Shown here one piece after another: positions 1 through 7,247 of a stretch of DNA of 38,716 nt. The notes beneath the pieces were generated by a model. It had not been told where the DNA came from. It was given only the letters and a program-made list of their open reading frames with translations, and did not search any database. The DNA comes from an uncultured Catenibacterium sp. GTDB taxonomy: Bacteria; Bacillota_I; Bacilli_A; Erysipelotrichales; Coprobacillaceae. The first letter of the stretch is position 1; the number at the start of each line of letters is the position of its first letter. Location: positions 1 through 38,716 of the forward strand of contig NZ_UQGV01000010.1 of NCBI RefSeq assembly GCF_900540665.1, in the 5' to 3' direction. The position numbers were made by a program, and so were the translations under genes.

Positions 1-2
1 AA

Positions 3-1184
3 AACTTAAAGTCACGTTTTGATTCTGTACAATGTGATTTTCTGATTGCGATTGCCGCAATATTCCTTCCTTTCTATATTACTGTAGTGATTCATGCAAT
101 TATATTCTTTAAATGGATCAAACAGGGTGAAGTAAAGAAAGGTTATGAAGAAACAAAACGCAGTAAATATATTATTTTCTTTTCAGCACTTATTTTCTTA
201 ACTAGTATCTTCTATCAGAACTGGCCAGGAGCTGGTGTATCATTAGGATATTTAATGTTATATAGTATGACACTTGTGTATAGACGTCATGCAAGTGAAG
301 AACTATTTGATACAATGTTGAACCTAGTGATTGGTTTAAGTGTATTTGCGAGTGTATGGGCTATTATTGAATATGTATTCATCTTAAGACAGTTTGATCT
401 TGAGGGATGGTATCTGGTTGTATTTAATGCGCCACAGTATCGTACGAATGCGATGTTCTTTAATGCGAACTACTATGCAATGATGATTGAGTTCTTTGTG
501 GCTATTCTCTTCTATAAGTTCTTGAAGTATACACATAATCATGGATTCATGGATCATATTAAAGAGATTGTGATTATTGGTTTAATCACATTACTTAACT
601 TATTCTGTCTTTATTTAACAGGGTGTCGTACTGCATGGCCTGCTCTTGCTGGTGGTCTTGCGATTATGTTGTTGTTTAATCGTAATTATAAGAGTTTTGG
701 TAGTATTTGTGCTGTAGGTGCAGCAGGTGTTGGTTTCTTTATCGCAAAACCTCAATATATTCCACGTATGAGCAATATTGTGAAATACTTAGGTGTAAGA
801 AAACATATCTGGGAAGTTGCTATTCAGAACATTAAGACACATTTCTTATTTGGTGAAGGACCTATGACATATTGGCATATTTATGCACAATATAATGGGC
901 ATCCTACACAGCATTCACATAATATCTTTATTGATCCTGTTTTATGTTTTGGGATTATTGGGTTATTAGTGATTGCACCGTTCTTCATTGAAAATATTAA
1001 ACGTTTATATCGCTTATCAAGAAAAAAGTGCAACCCTACTCTAGTTGCTTTAATTGTAGGCTATATTGTGATGATCTATATTCATGGATTATTAGATTAC
1101 ACAATCTTCTTTGTATCAACTGGATTCTTATTTGCGATGATAGTAAGCAGTTTTGACATTTATAGAAAAGAAATTGATCAATAA
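3..1184 (+). CDS. O-antigen ligase / Wzy-type polymerase family membrane protein, 5'-truncated by the window edge
   Basis: The frame is open from the first bases of the window, and the residues before the first possible start (GTG at 87) form a hydrophobic segment, so the true start lies outside the window. About 393 residues are visible, with roughly ten membrane-spanning stretches. The motifs fit the Wzy_C/O-antigen ligase family: an R-x(2-3)-IW segment followed by a short loop with GEGPMTYW, then HSHNIFID and a GIIGLLVIAPF helix. Family members join glycan units to a lipid carrier or polymerise surface polysaccharide at the outer face of the membrane. Substrate cannot be told from sequence. 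A hairpin terminator directly follows the stop, so this gene ends its transcript before cyuA. The family call is fairly secure; the precise role is inference. Confidence 0.75.
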   Translation, partial: NLKSRFDSVQCDFLIAIAAIFLPFYITVVIHAIIFFKWIKQGEVKKGYEETKRSKYIIFFSALIFLTSIFYQNWPGAGVSLGYLMLYSMTLVYRRHASEELFDTMLNLVIGLSVFASVWAIIEYVFILRQFDLEGWYLVVFNAPQYRTNAMFFNANYYAMMIEFFVAILFYKFLKYTHNHGFMDHIKEIVIIGLITLLNLFCLYLTGCRTAWPALAGGLAIMLLFNRNYKSFGSICAVGAAGVGFFIAKPQYIPRMSNIVKYLGVRKHIWEVAIQNIKTHFLFGEGPMTYWHIYAQYNGHPTQHSHNIFIDPVLCFGIIGLLVIAPFFIENIKRLYRLSRKKCNPTLVALIVGYIVMIYIHGLLDYTIFFVSTGFLFAMIVSSFDIYRKEIDQ

Positions 1185-1207
1185 GGCAATGTATGCATTG
1201 CCTTTTT
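1184..1207 (+). terminator. Rho-independent terminator after the O-antigen-ligase-like gene
   Basis: An 8-bp perfect stem (AGGCAATG / CATTGCCT) with a TATG loop is followed by TTTTT. It overlaps the stop codon of the upstream gene and sits just before the cyuA ribosome site. Confidence 0.8.
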
Positions 1208-1221
1208 AAAAGGAGAAAAAA

Positions 1222-2478
1222 ATGGATAAAGAACTATATGAGACTTATGTAAGAATCTTAAATAAGGAACTCGTAACTGCCATGGGATGTACAGAACCTA
1301 TCGCAATTGCATATGCAGGAAGTCTTGCAAGAAAGACATTAGGAGATATGCCAAATAAGATATTGATTGAAGTCAGTGGCAATATCATCAAGAATGTCAA
1401 GAGTGTTATTGTGCCTCATACTCATGGAAACAAAGGTATTGAAACAGCTGCCTGTATTGGGATTACAGGTGGAGATGCAGAAGCGGAATTAGAGGTTATC
1501 AGTCATGTGAAGGAAGAAGATATTATTGCGATGACTGAACTCATGAAAAGTGCTTCTATTAAGGTTAAGCCTTTAGAATCCCCTTATACTTTAGATATTC
1601 GTTTAACTGTATCTAATGATGATCATGAAGCAATGGTACATATTGCGGGAACACATACACATATTGTAGAAATGACAAAAGATAATAAAACTATTGTATG
1701 TGGAGAAGCATTAAAGCAGACTATTGATGAAGATTACTTAACTCTTACTATGCATGATATTTATACTTTTGCGAAGGAAGTAGAGATTGATGATGTAAAA
1801 GAGTTATTAGATCAGATGATTGAATGTAATACTGCCATTGCACAAGAAGGAATGCATGGTGATTATGGAGCTAATATTGGTAAGGTGATTGCGATTAGAA
1901 AAGATTTACCAAGTCTATTAAAGGCCTATGCAGCAGCTGGTAGTGATGCAAGAATGAATGGTTGTGAACTACCTGTCGTTATTAATTCTGGTAGTGGTAA
2001 CCAGGGATTAACTGTATCTGTACCGCTTATTATTTATGCAGAAAGAGATCATTTAGATAAAGAAGCATTATACCGTGCTCTTGTGATTTCTAACTTAACA
2101 GCCATTCATTTAAAGACCGAGATTGGTCGTTTATCTGCTTTCTGTGGTGCAGTGAGTGCGGGTGCTGCATGTGGTGCCGGACTAGCTTATTTAAAGGGTG
2201 CAAGTGAAGAAGTAATGAATCATACAATTGTGAATGCCTTAGCTATTACTTCTGGTATTATCTGTGATGGTGCTAAAGCAAGTTGTGCTGCAAAGATTGC
2301 AGTGAGTGTAGAAGCTGGTATTCTAGGTTATGATATGTATATGAATGGTCAGCAGTTCTATGGTGGAGATGGTATTATTTCTAAGGGTATAGAAAATACA
2401 ATCCATAACATCGGTGTATTAGGAAGTCAAGGTATGGCTTCTACTGACCAGGAAATTATTAAAATTATGTGTAAATAA
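1222..2478 (+). CDS. cyuA: L-cysteine desulfidase / UPF0597 family protein (CyuA-like)
   Basis: The 418-residue protein matches the UPF0597 (YhaM/CyuA) family, related to the alpha chain of iron-sulfur L-serine dehydratases. Members break L-cysteine down to pyruvate, ammonia and sulfide using an oxygen-sensitive [4Fe-4S] cluster. Visible signatures are the N-terminal MGCTEP motif (Cys23), the glycine-rich NSGSGNQG segment, and C-terminal cysteines in AFCGAVSAGAACGAG and GIICDGAKASC that are the likely cluster ligands. Length is normal for the family. The start is set by AAAAGGAG eight bases upstream of ATG. The gene stands alone, with a terminator before it and a shared hairpin after it. Some family members are called serine dehydratase-like, so the preferred amino acid remains inference. 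Confidence 0.85.
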   Translation: MDKELYETYVRILNKELVTAMGCTEPIAIAYAGSLARKTLGDMPNKILIEVSGNIIKNVKSVIVPHTHGNKGIETAACIGITGGDAEAELEVISHVKEEDIIAMTELMKSASIKVKPLESPYTLDIRLTVSNDDHEAMVHIAGTHTHIVEMTKDNKTIVCGEALKQTIDEDYLTLTMHDIYTFAKEVEIDDVKELLDQMIECNTAIAQEGMHGDYGANIGKVIAIRKDLPSLLKAYAAAGSDARMNGCELPVVINSGSGNQGLTVSVPLIIYAERDHLDKEALYRALVISNLTAIHLKTEIGRLSAFCGAVSAGAACGAGLAYLKGASEEVMNHTIVNALAITSGIICDGAKASCAAKIAVSVEAGILGYDMYMNGQQFYGGDGIISKGIENTIHNIGVLGSQGMASTDQEIIKIMCK

Positions 2479-2482
2479 AAAG

Positions 2483-2506
2483 AAAGCTGCCGATCATGGC
2501 AGCTTT
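2483..2506. terminator. Bidirectional terminator between cyuA and the YdjC-like gene
   Basis: The 9-bp stem AAAGCTGCC / GGCAGCTTT has a six-base loop and is flanked by A-rich sequence on the left and T-rich on the right. The two genes converge on it, so it can serve both strands. Confidence 0.75.
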
Positions 2507-3258
2507 TATCGTCCTATTTCATCGTATGTATATAAGTGTATATCATGTTCTTTTAGATAATCTTTGAGTTCTTCTGAACATAACATCTCTGCTTCTTTTG
2601 TACGATCAAGAGTGAGAGAAGAAGTACGTAGTATTTGTGCATCTAGATAACCTGGATGACAAACTAATAAATCACATCCATCATCATGCGCATTTTCTAC
2701 CATTTCTTTAAATGATTTAAAAGGATCATACCCTTCCTTCATACTTTCCATATGCATATAGAGTTTTTCTCCCGCAAGATCAACGGGTGTTCCATCAAAA
2801 GAAATATCATTGAATTTCAAATGATGTCTATTTGCTACTATTTCTATTCCTTTTAATAGATTCTCACTTGCCACTGCATGTGCTTCAAAATAAGAAGGCT
2901 CAAGATGTGTTATCTCTTTAAATCTTTCATACTGTGCTTCTATTTCTATAATGGCTTCCTCTAGTACTACAAAGTCTTCTTTACTTTGTCTATATGTTCT
3001 ACTTGATTTAAATTGTCCGTTTTTATCTACAAGACTAGGAATGAGTTTTGGATCACTGATAGGAGTACCAACACATACATTAGTATGCTGTCCTAAACAG
3101 ATATCTAAATCCTTTACAAGTTCATATCCTTCTACAGAATCAGGCATATTCACCATAAAGCCAATATTCTTAATCACACCATTTTTAACGGTATCATAAA
3201 TACCATAATTCACACCTTTGCTGTAACCTAAATCATCAGCACGTACCATAATCTTCAT
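2506..3258 (-). CDS. ChbG/YdjC-family carbohydrate deacetylase
   Basis: This is a 250-residue member of the YdjC/ChbG family, metal-dependent enzymes that remove acetyl groups from N-acetylated di- or oligosaccharides such as chitobiose. The N-terminal MVRADDLGYSKGVN carries the metal-binding acidic pair; later histidines in LGQHTN, FEAHAVAS and LVCHPGYLD fit the remaining metal and catalytic positions. I start it at the ATG at 3258, because GGGAGGA lies about seven bases upstream; the longer frame to 3315 would run through a 5'UTR hairpin. No sugar transporter or phosphotransferase gene is adjacent, so the substrate is unknown. A CcpA-like site over its promoter suggests catabolite control. 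Confidence 0.82.
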   Translation of the reverse strand: MKIMVRADDLGYSKGVNYGIYDTVKNGVIKNIGFMVNMPDSVEGYELVKDLDICLGQHTNVCVGTPISDPKLIPSLVDKNGQFKSSRTYRQSKEDFVVLEEAIIEIEAQYERFKEITHLEPSYFEAHAVASENLLKGIEIVANRHHLKFNDISFDGTPVDLAGEKLYMHMESMKEGYDPFKSFKEMVENAHDDGCDLLVCHPGYLDAQILRTSSLTLDRTKEAEMLCSEELKDYLKEHDIHLYTYDEIGR

Positions 3259-3280
3259 AACAAATCCTCCCAAATAAAAA

Positions 3281-3344
3281 TGATCCTGGTTATCATACTT
3301 ATCATATATATACAATATATAATAAGATCATACCGCCAGGATCA
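3281..3344 (-). promoter_or_regulatory. Long imperfect hairpin in the 5'UTR of the YdjC-like gene
   Basis: On the minus strand TGATCCTGG and CCAGGATCA form a perfect 9-bp outer stem. Inside it CTTAT/ATAAG and an AT-rich arm pair again, giving a long stem-loop between the promoter and the ribosome site (GGGAGGA near 3265). It could be an mRNA stability or translation-control element, or a protein operator. No known riboswitch class is recognised. Confidence 0.5.
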
Positions 3345-3359
3345 CTTCTTTCTATATAT

Positions 3360-3388
3360 AGTTTACTCTATAGTGTAAGCGTTGTCAA
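3360..3388 (-). promoter_or_regulatory. Promoter of the YdjC-like gene with overlapping CcpA (cre)-like site
   Basis: Minus-strand TTGACA (3383-3388) is 17 bp from TAAACT (3360-3365). The segment 3374-3388 reads TTGACAACGCTTACA, which fits the CcpA cre consensus WTGNAANCGNWNNCW with one mismatch and covers the -35 box. Binding there would repress, which fits a carbohydrate-catabolic gene. Confidence 0.5.
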
Positions 3389-3399
3389 TTGAGACAAAT

Positions 3400-3469
3400 A
3401 AAAAACCAAGTGCACTGCCACCTGGTCTAAACGCAATATATTTCCGCGACTAGACGAATATTATTGCGT
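3400..3469 (-). ncRNA. Predicted small structured RNA with possible pseudoknot
   Basis: A short transcript of about 70 nt is predicted between its own promoter (3474-3502) and a terminator. The 5' half forms a stem from AACGCAAT and ATTGCGTT, extended by ATATT/AATAT across one bulged A. The loop holds GTCTA, complementary to TAGAC just 3' of the stem (3425-3429), which allows an H-type pseudoknot. The 3' end is a hairpin ACCAGGTG/CACTTGGT followed by six T. No good open frame is present. It matches no RNA family I recognise. Confidence 0.45.
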
Positions 3470-3473
3470 TTTT

Positions 3474-3502
3474 ATTATATGTGATATTCTTCTTTTATGC
3501 AA
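3474..3502 (-). promoter_or_regulatory. Near-consensus promoter for the predicted small RNA
   Basis: TTGCAT (3497-3502) and a perfect TATAAT (3474-3479) are separated by exactly 17 bp on the minus strand. The predicted start is near 3467. Confidence 0.55.
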
Positions 3503-3556
3503 GAGAAAGGGCTGTAACGAATAGATAGACAAAATATATGACTTGTACAAAACAAA

Positions 3557-3632
3557 TGGTGCCGACTGCAGGAATCGAACCTGTGACCTACATGTTACGA
3601 GTATGTTGCTCTACCTACTGAGCTAAGTCGGC
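3557..3632 (-). tRNA. tRNA-Thr (anticodon CGT), CCA encoded
   Basis: A full cloverleaf is present on the minus strand: perfect 7-bp acceptor stem GCCGACT/AGTCGGC, D arm GCTC/GAGC, anticodon loop CTCGTAA giving anticodon CGT (reads ACG, threonine), T arm with GGTTCGATTCC, discriminator A and an encoded CCA end. The anticodon stem has one A-C mismatch at its loop end (positions 31-39). A TATAAT at 3643-3648 on the minus strand lies just upstream as the likely -10 box. Confidence 0.95.
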
Positions 3633-3672
3633 ATCTAAGTATATTATAGTCTTCTACTATTTTAAAACAAGT

Positions 3673-3700
3673 AAAAACCACTGGAGGAGAGCCAGTGGTT
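3673..3700 (-). terminator. Terminator upstream of tRNA-Thr
   Basis: The stem AACCACTGG / CCAGTGGTT (9 bp) is followed on the minus strand by TTTTT. It would stop transcription from further upstream before the tRNA promoter. Confidence 0.7.
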
Positions 3701-3740
3701 CTAAAAAACATTTTAATACAATTAGAAGGGAGTTTTATTT

Positions 3741-3803
3741 ATGAATCGTAAACAGGACGCTTTTATTATTAGGGAGTGGCCCTCTTTACAGGTATTACTA
3801 TAG
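3741..3803 (+). CDS. Possible 20-residue small ORF with strong ribosome site
   Basis: An ATG preceded by AAGGGAG (8-9 bases upstream) opens a 20-codon frame ending in TAG. The peptide begins MNRKQDAFIIREW. No clear promoter or terminator pairs with it on this strand. AGGGAGT inside it (3771-3777) is complementary to ACTCCCT at 3848-3854, so an RNA fold is also possible. It may be a decayed gene or a regulatory leader. Support is limited to the ribosome site. Confidence 0.25.
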   Translation: MNRKQDAFIIREWPSLQVLL

Positions 3804-3835
3804 TCTTAGTATATGAACTAAGTATGAACATATAT

Positions 3836-3865
3836 AAAAAAAGATCTGACTCCCTATTTCAGACC
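3836..3865 (-). terminator. Terminator of the 204-residue hypothetical gene or of a short 3' RNA
   Basis: The minus-strand stem GGTCTGA/TCAGATC (7 bp with one G-T pair) is followed by seven T. A possible promoter (TTGTTG, 17 bp, TAATAT) lies between this and the stop at 3944, so the intervening ~70 nt could be a separate small RNA. Confidence 0.65.
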
Positions 3866-3943
3866 TTTCCAAGAGCTATTCTAATCGTAATACGACTCCC
3901 AAAGTCATATTAGCATACTTTTTCTATAACAACAATATTTTTG

Positions 3944-4558
3944 TTACGCTTTGTTTTCCATATCCTTTATTTTTTCAATAAAAGCAGGATCATATTTCTT
4001 TCTTAGGCTCTTTCCAGAAATAAAGCTTGGTGAAGTAATAAGAGGACCATGCTTTAACTGGATGCAGGCATCTAGATATAAGCCAAATACAGTTGCGATA
4101 TAAGCATATGATTTACTTGATGCATAAATATGATAGAGATTTAATTCATTGAAGATGGATTTATCAGCCACAATACAGGCTACTAATGTAGATCCATCAT
4201 AGATAGGATAAACATAGCCTGTTTCTAATCCTACTTTATACATCTTGTATTTTACATTGTCATACTTTAGTACAAAATAACCTGATTGAGATGTGAATCC
4301 TGTTTTCTGATAGATGATACCTGGATTATCTTCCATAAACAACATGGCATACTTCTTATGTCCTACTTGATCCCATTCAGGTTTGATTTTATCCGGGTCA
4401 TAAATTAATGAGAACTTACGTGAGAGGAATTGAGCTCTTATTTCTCCTCCTTGATTAAACTGTTTAGGTAAAGAAGCTCCACCTAGTTTATTATTTTCTT
4501 TTACTATTTCATAATCTATATTAAAAATAGATAGAATCTGGTTTAAGTCTATTATCAT
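3944..4558 (-). CDS. Hypothetical protein (204 aa)
   Basis: I do not recognise this protein. It is soluble-looking, mixed alpha/beta, without a signal peptide or membrane segment. The middle (about residues 90-140) is rich in short beta-type stretches such as YFVLKYDNVKYKMYKVG and TLVACIVADKS, and the end is lysine-rich. Ribosome site GGAGTG-type sequence lies upstream of the ATG at 4558. It is a single-gene unit with a terminator at 3836-3865, divergent from the short gene at 4652. No functional call is justified. Confidence 0.7.
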   Translation of the reverse strand: MIIDLNQILSIFNIDYEIVKENNKLGGASLPKQFNQGGEIRAQFLSRKFSLIYDPDKIKPEWDQVGHKKYAMLFMEDNPGIIYQKTGFTSQSGYFVLKYDNVKYKMYKVGLETGYVYPIYDGSTLVACIVADKSIFNELNLYHIYASSKSYAYIATVFGLYLDACIQLKHGPLITSPSFISGKSLRKKYDPAFIEKIKDMENKA

Positions 4559-4651
4559 AATGATTTCACTCCTTTCCCATATTTTAACATTATTATTCGC
4601 TTTTAAAAAGAGTACATTATGTATATAATTAATTCGAAAGAGGTGAAGTGT

Positions 4652-4849
4652 ATGGCTATTAAAGTAAAAGCAAAGGATGCAGATACTCTAGAGGAAGAAC
4701 TAGAAGAATGGTCATTAGGTGTGAATCTTGTCAATACAGCACCTACTCATACAAAAGAAACCGTCACTTTTAGTACAGACCAAATAAAAAAAGATAAGTC
4801 TAAGAGAACGACTTATCTTAATGATGATCTAGAAGATCCTACATTATAA
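4652..4849 (+). CDS. Small hypothetical acidic protein (65 aa)
   Basis: The start is taken at ATG 4652 because AAGAGGTGAAG lies immediately upstream; an earlier in-frame start at 4619 lacks a ribosome site. The product begins MAIKVKAKDADTLEEELEEW, is charged and hydrophilic, and shows no membrane segment or known motif. It has its own strong terminator just after the stop. Divergently placed to the 204-residue hypothetical gene. Function unknown. Confidence 0.6.
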   Translation: MAIKVKAKDADTLEEELEEWSLGVNLVNTAPTHTKETVTFSTDQIKKDKSKRTTYLNDDLEDPTL

Positions 4850-4872
4850 GCACTTATGTGCTTATTTTTTTT
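4846..4872 (+). terminator. Terminator of the 65-residue gene
   Basis: The stem ATAAGCAC / GTGCTTAT (8 bp, loop TTAT) is followed by a T run on the plus strand. It overlaps the 3' end of mscL on the other strand. Confidence 0.8.
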
Positions 4873-5254
4873 CTTTTAAAAGATCTCTGATTTCTTCTAA
4901 TAATGCAATGTCTTCTGGTTTTGGTGCAGGGACTGCTTCTTCTTCCTTCTTACGGAAACTTATGACCTTATTAATCGCTTTAATGCAGATAAAGATACAG
5001 AAAGCCATTAATAAGAAGTTAATGAGGTTAGAAAGGAATGATCCATACTTGATATTAATATTATTTACTTTAAGTGTAAGTTCTGTAATATCAGATGGAA
5101 TCTTGATGATTGCAGATAATACAGGCATGATAATGTCCTGTACAAGAGATGTAACAACAGCAGTGATGGCAGTACCTAAAATAACACCGACAGCCATATC
5201 AATGACATTGCCTTTGAATGCGAATTCTTTGAATTCCTTCCAAAGTTTTTTCAT
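4862..5254 (-). CDS. mscL: Large-conductance mechanosensitive channel MscL
   Basis: This 130-residue inner-membrane channel opens under membrane tension to release solutes during osmotic down-shock. The N-terminal amphipathic helix and first transmembrane helix carry the family signature FKGNVIDMAVGVILGTA; a second membrane helix runs through NLINFLLMAFCIFICI (about residues 75-95). The C-terminal cytoplasmic helix ends in EDIALLEEIRDLLKEKK, as in other MscL. Length is typical. It follows the SseB-like gene by only 20 bp on the same strand, so it may be the last gene of that operon. Identification is secure. Confidence 0.96.
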   Translation of the reverse strand: MKKLWKEFKEFAFKGNVIDMAVGVILGTAITAVVTSLVQDIIMPVLSAIIKIPSDITELTLKVNNINIKYGSFLSNLINFLLMAFCIFICIKAINKVISFRKKEEEAVPAPKPEDIALLEEIRDLLKEKK

Positions 5255-5274
5255 GTTGTACCCCTATATTTAGT

Positions 5275-6264
5275 TTATGCAGCAGGTATTTCGTCTTCTT
5301 CTGTATTTCCACTTATGGTGTTGATGAAATCCTTGCTGATAATAAATGCCTGATCAAATGGATTGATTAATAAAGCATCATAGTCACCAGTACCTAAGAA
5401 TGTGGCAATGTGCTCATCAAATGGACGACAGTCGCTGATTAATACCTGACCTTCCTGTAATTTAACATTGTCTTTGATGCCCCATTTATCAATCTGTTCA
5501 TTAGATGTAAAGAGTGGTAAATAACTCATTTCGTTACCTTCTTCATCTTCTGCAGATAATGAAGGAATAATCATAGACGATTCTTTTTTTAGTTCATATG
5601 TACCATCTGGTAAAGTCATTAAATCAGATTCATTTACAATAGCCATTAATGCAAGACATGAACGTGATACAATATCATCCATAAGTAATCCGAATTTTTC
5701 TTTTTCTTCTTCACCTTGTGCTTCCATATATTCATCATATAACCAAGAGAATTCCATATTACCTGGTACTCTATGACCAATTGTTTCATGATGGTCTACA
5801 CCTTCATTTTCTTCAATACCCATATGGCTTAATGTATCTCTAGTTAGAGTAAATGCTTCTGTTTCTGGATCAATGACCATACCATAGACTTCATCATCAC
5901 CTGTATTAAATAATTCATTTAATAAGAATTCATAGTCTGCTTCTACTAATACATTATGGCGATCTGGGAAATCAGCATCTTCTAGAATAGAAGAGTTCTG
6001 TGCATTTTCTACACTAGTATAAATAGCATACCATTCATCTCCATCATCATCACATACTGTCTGTAAGAAGTATAAATCTTCATCTTCATCATCATCGTCT
6101 ACAGAAATATATGTTAAGAATGTAGAAGCCTTTAATGTATGCATTAAATCATCTTCTAGTTTAGTGGCAGTAAAAGAAGCTTCTCCATATTTACCACAGC
6201 TTTCTTTCCAATCTTTATCAGCAGTTGTTTCTACTAGTGTTGTGTTTAATAATGGTTTACTCAT
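5275..6264 (-). CDS. SseB-like two-domain protein, paralogue 1 (329 aa)
   Basis: This is a large acidic cytosolic protein with two SseB-N-type units. The C-terminal unit carries YDALLINPFDQAFIISKDF, the recurrent SseB motif; the N-terminal copy is eroded to MVIDPETEAFTLTRDTL. An acidic run (VDDDDEDEDL) lies near residue 57. It is the last and most diverged of three adjacent paralogues. Its start ATG is 4 bp past the stop of the preceding gene, and the ribosome site GGGGAGGAG lies in the end of that gene, so translation is likely coupled. SseB-family proteins are poorly understood; no enzymatic role can be assigned. Confidence 0.75.
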   Translation of the reverse strand: MSKPLLNTTLVETTADKDWKESCGKYGEASFTATKLEDDLMHTLKASTFLTYISVDDDDEDEDLYFLQTVCDDDGDEWYAIYTSVENAQNSSILEDADFPDRHNVLVEADYEFLLNELFNTGDDEVYGMVIDPETEAFTLTRDTLSHMGIEENEGVDHHETIGHRVPGNMEFSWLYDEYMEAQGEEEKEKFGLLMDDIVSRSCLALMAIVNESDLMTLPDGTYELKKESSMIIPSLSAEDEEGNEMSYLPLFTSNEQIDKWGIKDNVKLQEGQVLISDCRPFDEHIATFLGTGDYDALLINPFDQAFIISKDFINTISGNTEEDEIPAA

Positions 6265-6268
6265 TCTT

Positions 6269-7234
6269 TTACTCCTCCCCTTCTACTAATCCCATTGCAG
6301 CTAGGATTTCTTTTGTAAGTACAATATTATCTGTGAATGGATTAATAACGAGTGCATCAAAGTTTTCACCATTATTAAGTCCTCCTAGATGAGTCTCAAG
6401 ATCAGCAGTCATTAGTAATGCTTTTCTTTCTTCATCTTCAGCATTCCAGCCATCTAATGTTTCAATATCTTCCTGTGATGTAAAGATTGGGACAATGTTT
6501 GCTTGATCACCATTAGCTTCACTTGTTAACATTCTGATTGCAAGATCTGCATCTGTTCTAATAATATATGTATTACCATCTTCTTCTTCTAAATCTTCTT
6601 TTCTCACTATAATAGGTAATGCGAATAAAGCATCCTCAAATGCTTCCATCATATGACTAAAGATTTCTGCTCTCTTATCATCATCTTTAGAATTTTCGAA
6701 GATCTTCCATACTTCTTTAATAAAGATGTTTGCAGGAGTGATGTTTCCTAAATCTTCTGTATTGTTTAAACCAATACATAAACGTTTAGAAATCTGTACT
6801 AATTCTTCTCTTGTAAGAATATAGTCATCACTAAATGGGTTAATCACAATACCATCAATCTGTTCAACATCCGCAAGTGTTAATTCTTTTGCTAGGAAAG
6901 CATAGTTGACTTCTACTGCTTCTACTTTTCTTCCTTCCATAGATGTTTCAGGTTTCGCAATACTACTTTCTAGTTCTTTCATTGAAGTATAAACAGAAAT
7001 AAAGTTCTTACTTCCATCCTGTAGTGAAATAGTAAAGAATGAATGATCATATTCAATATTTTCACCATTTTCTGGTAAGTTCATATAACCATAATAATGT
7101 GATTCTGTTAGATTCTTAAGGAATGCTTTGTAGGCTACTTCTTTGTCATCCTGAGCTTTTTTCCATGCATCAAGGGATTCAGTCCATCTTGATGTAGTGA
7201 ATGCTTGAGCATCTTTTAAATGTTTGTAATTCAA
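6269..7234 (-). CDS. SseB-like two-domain protein, paralogue 2 (321 aa), TTG start
   Basis: Two SseB-type units are clear, each with the motif: DGIVINPFSDDYILTREEL and DALVINPFTDNIVLTKEIL. I choose the TTG at 7234 because AAGGAGG lies eight bases upstream; the longer frame from 7282 would overlap the upstream gene and has no ribosome site. The stop of the upstream paralogue (7248-7250) touches this ribosome site, which indicates coupling. The protein is acidic and cytosolic, without membrane segments. It probably arose by tandem duplication together with its neighbours. Function unknown. Confidence 0.75.
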   Translation of the reverse strand: MNYKHLKDAQAFTTSRWTESLDAWKKAQDDKEVAYKAFLKNLTESHYYGYMNLPENGENIEYDHSFFTISLQDGSKNFISVYTSMKELESSIAKPETSMEGRKVEAVEVNYAFLAKELTLADVEQIDGIVINPFSDDYILTREELVQISKRLCIGLNNTEDLGNITPANIFIKEVWKIFENSKDDDKRAEIFSHMMEAFEDALFALPIIVRKEDLEEEDGNTYIIRTDADLAIRMLTSEANGDQANIVPIFTSQEDIETLDGWNAEDEERKALLMTADLETHLGGLNNGENFDALVINPFTDNIVLTKEILAAMGLVEGEE

Positions 7235-7247
7235 CTTCTTTTCCTCC

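Noticed and set aside
2951..3199. Open frames opposite confirmed genes (for example 2951-3199, 4908-5273, 11942-12187, 12106-12291, 16273-16572, 25989-26303, 36275-36640, 36291-36617)
   Set aside because: They lie wholly or largely inside well-supported genes in other frames, with no ribosome site and low-complexity products.
3400..3469. Small RNA at 3400-3469 as 4.5S/SRP RNA or a known riboswitch
   Set aside because: The conserved SRP loop sequences are absent, and I could not match the core to preQ1, fluoride, ZTP or guanidine classes.
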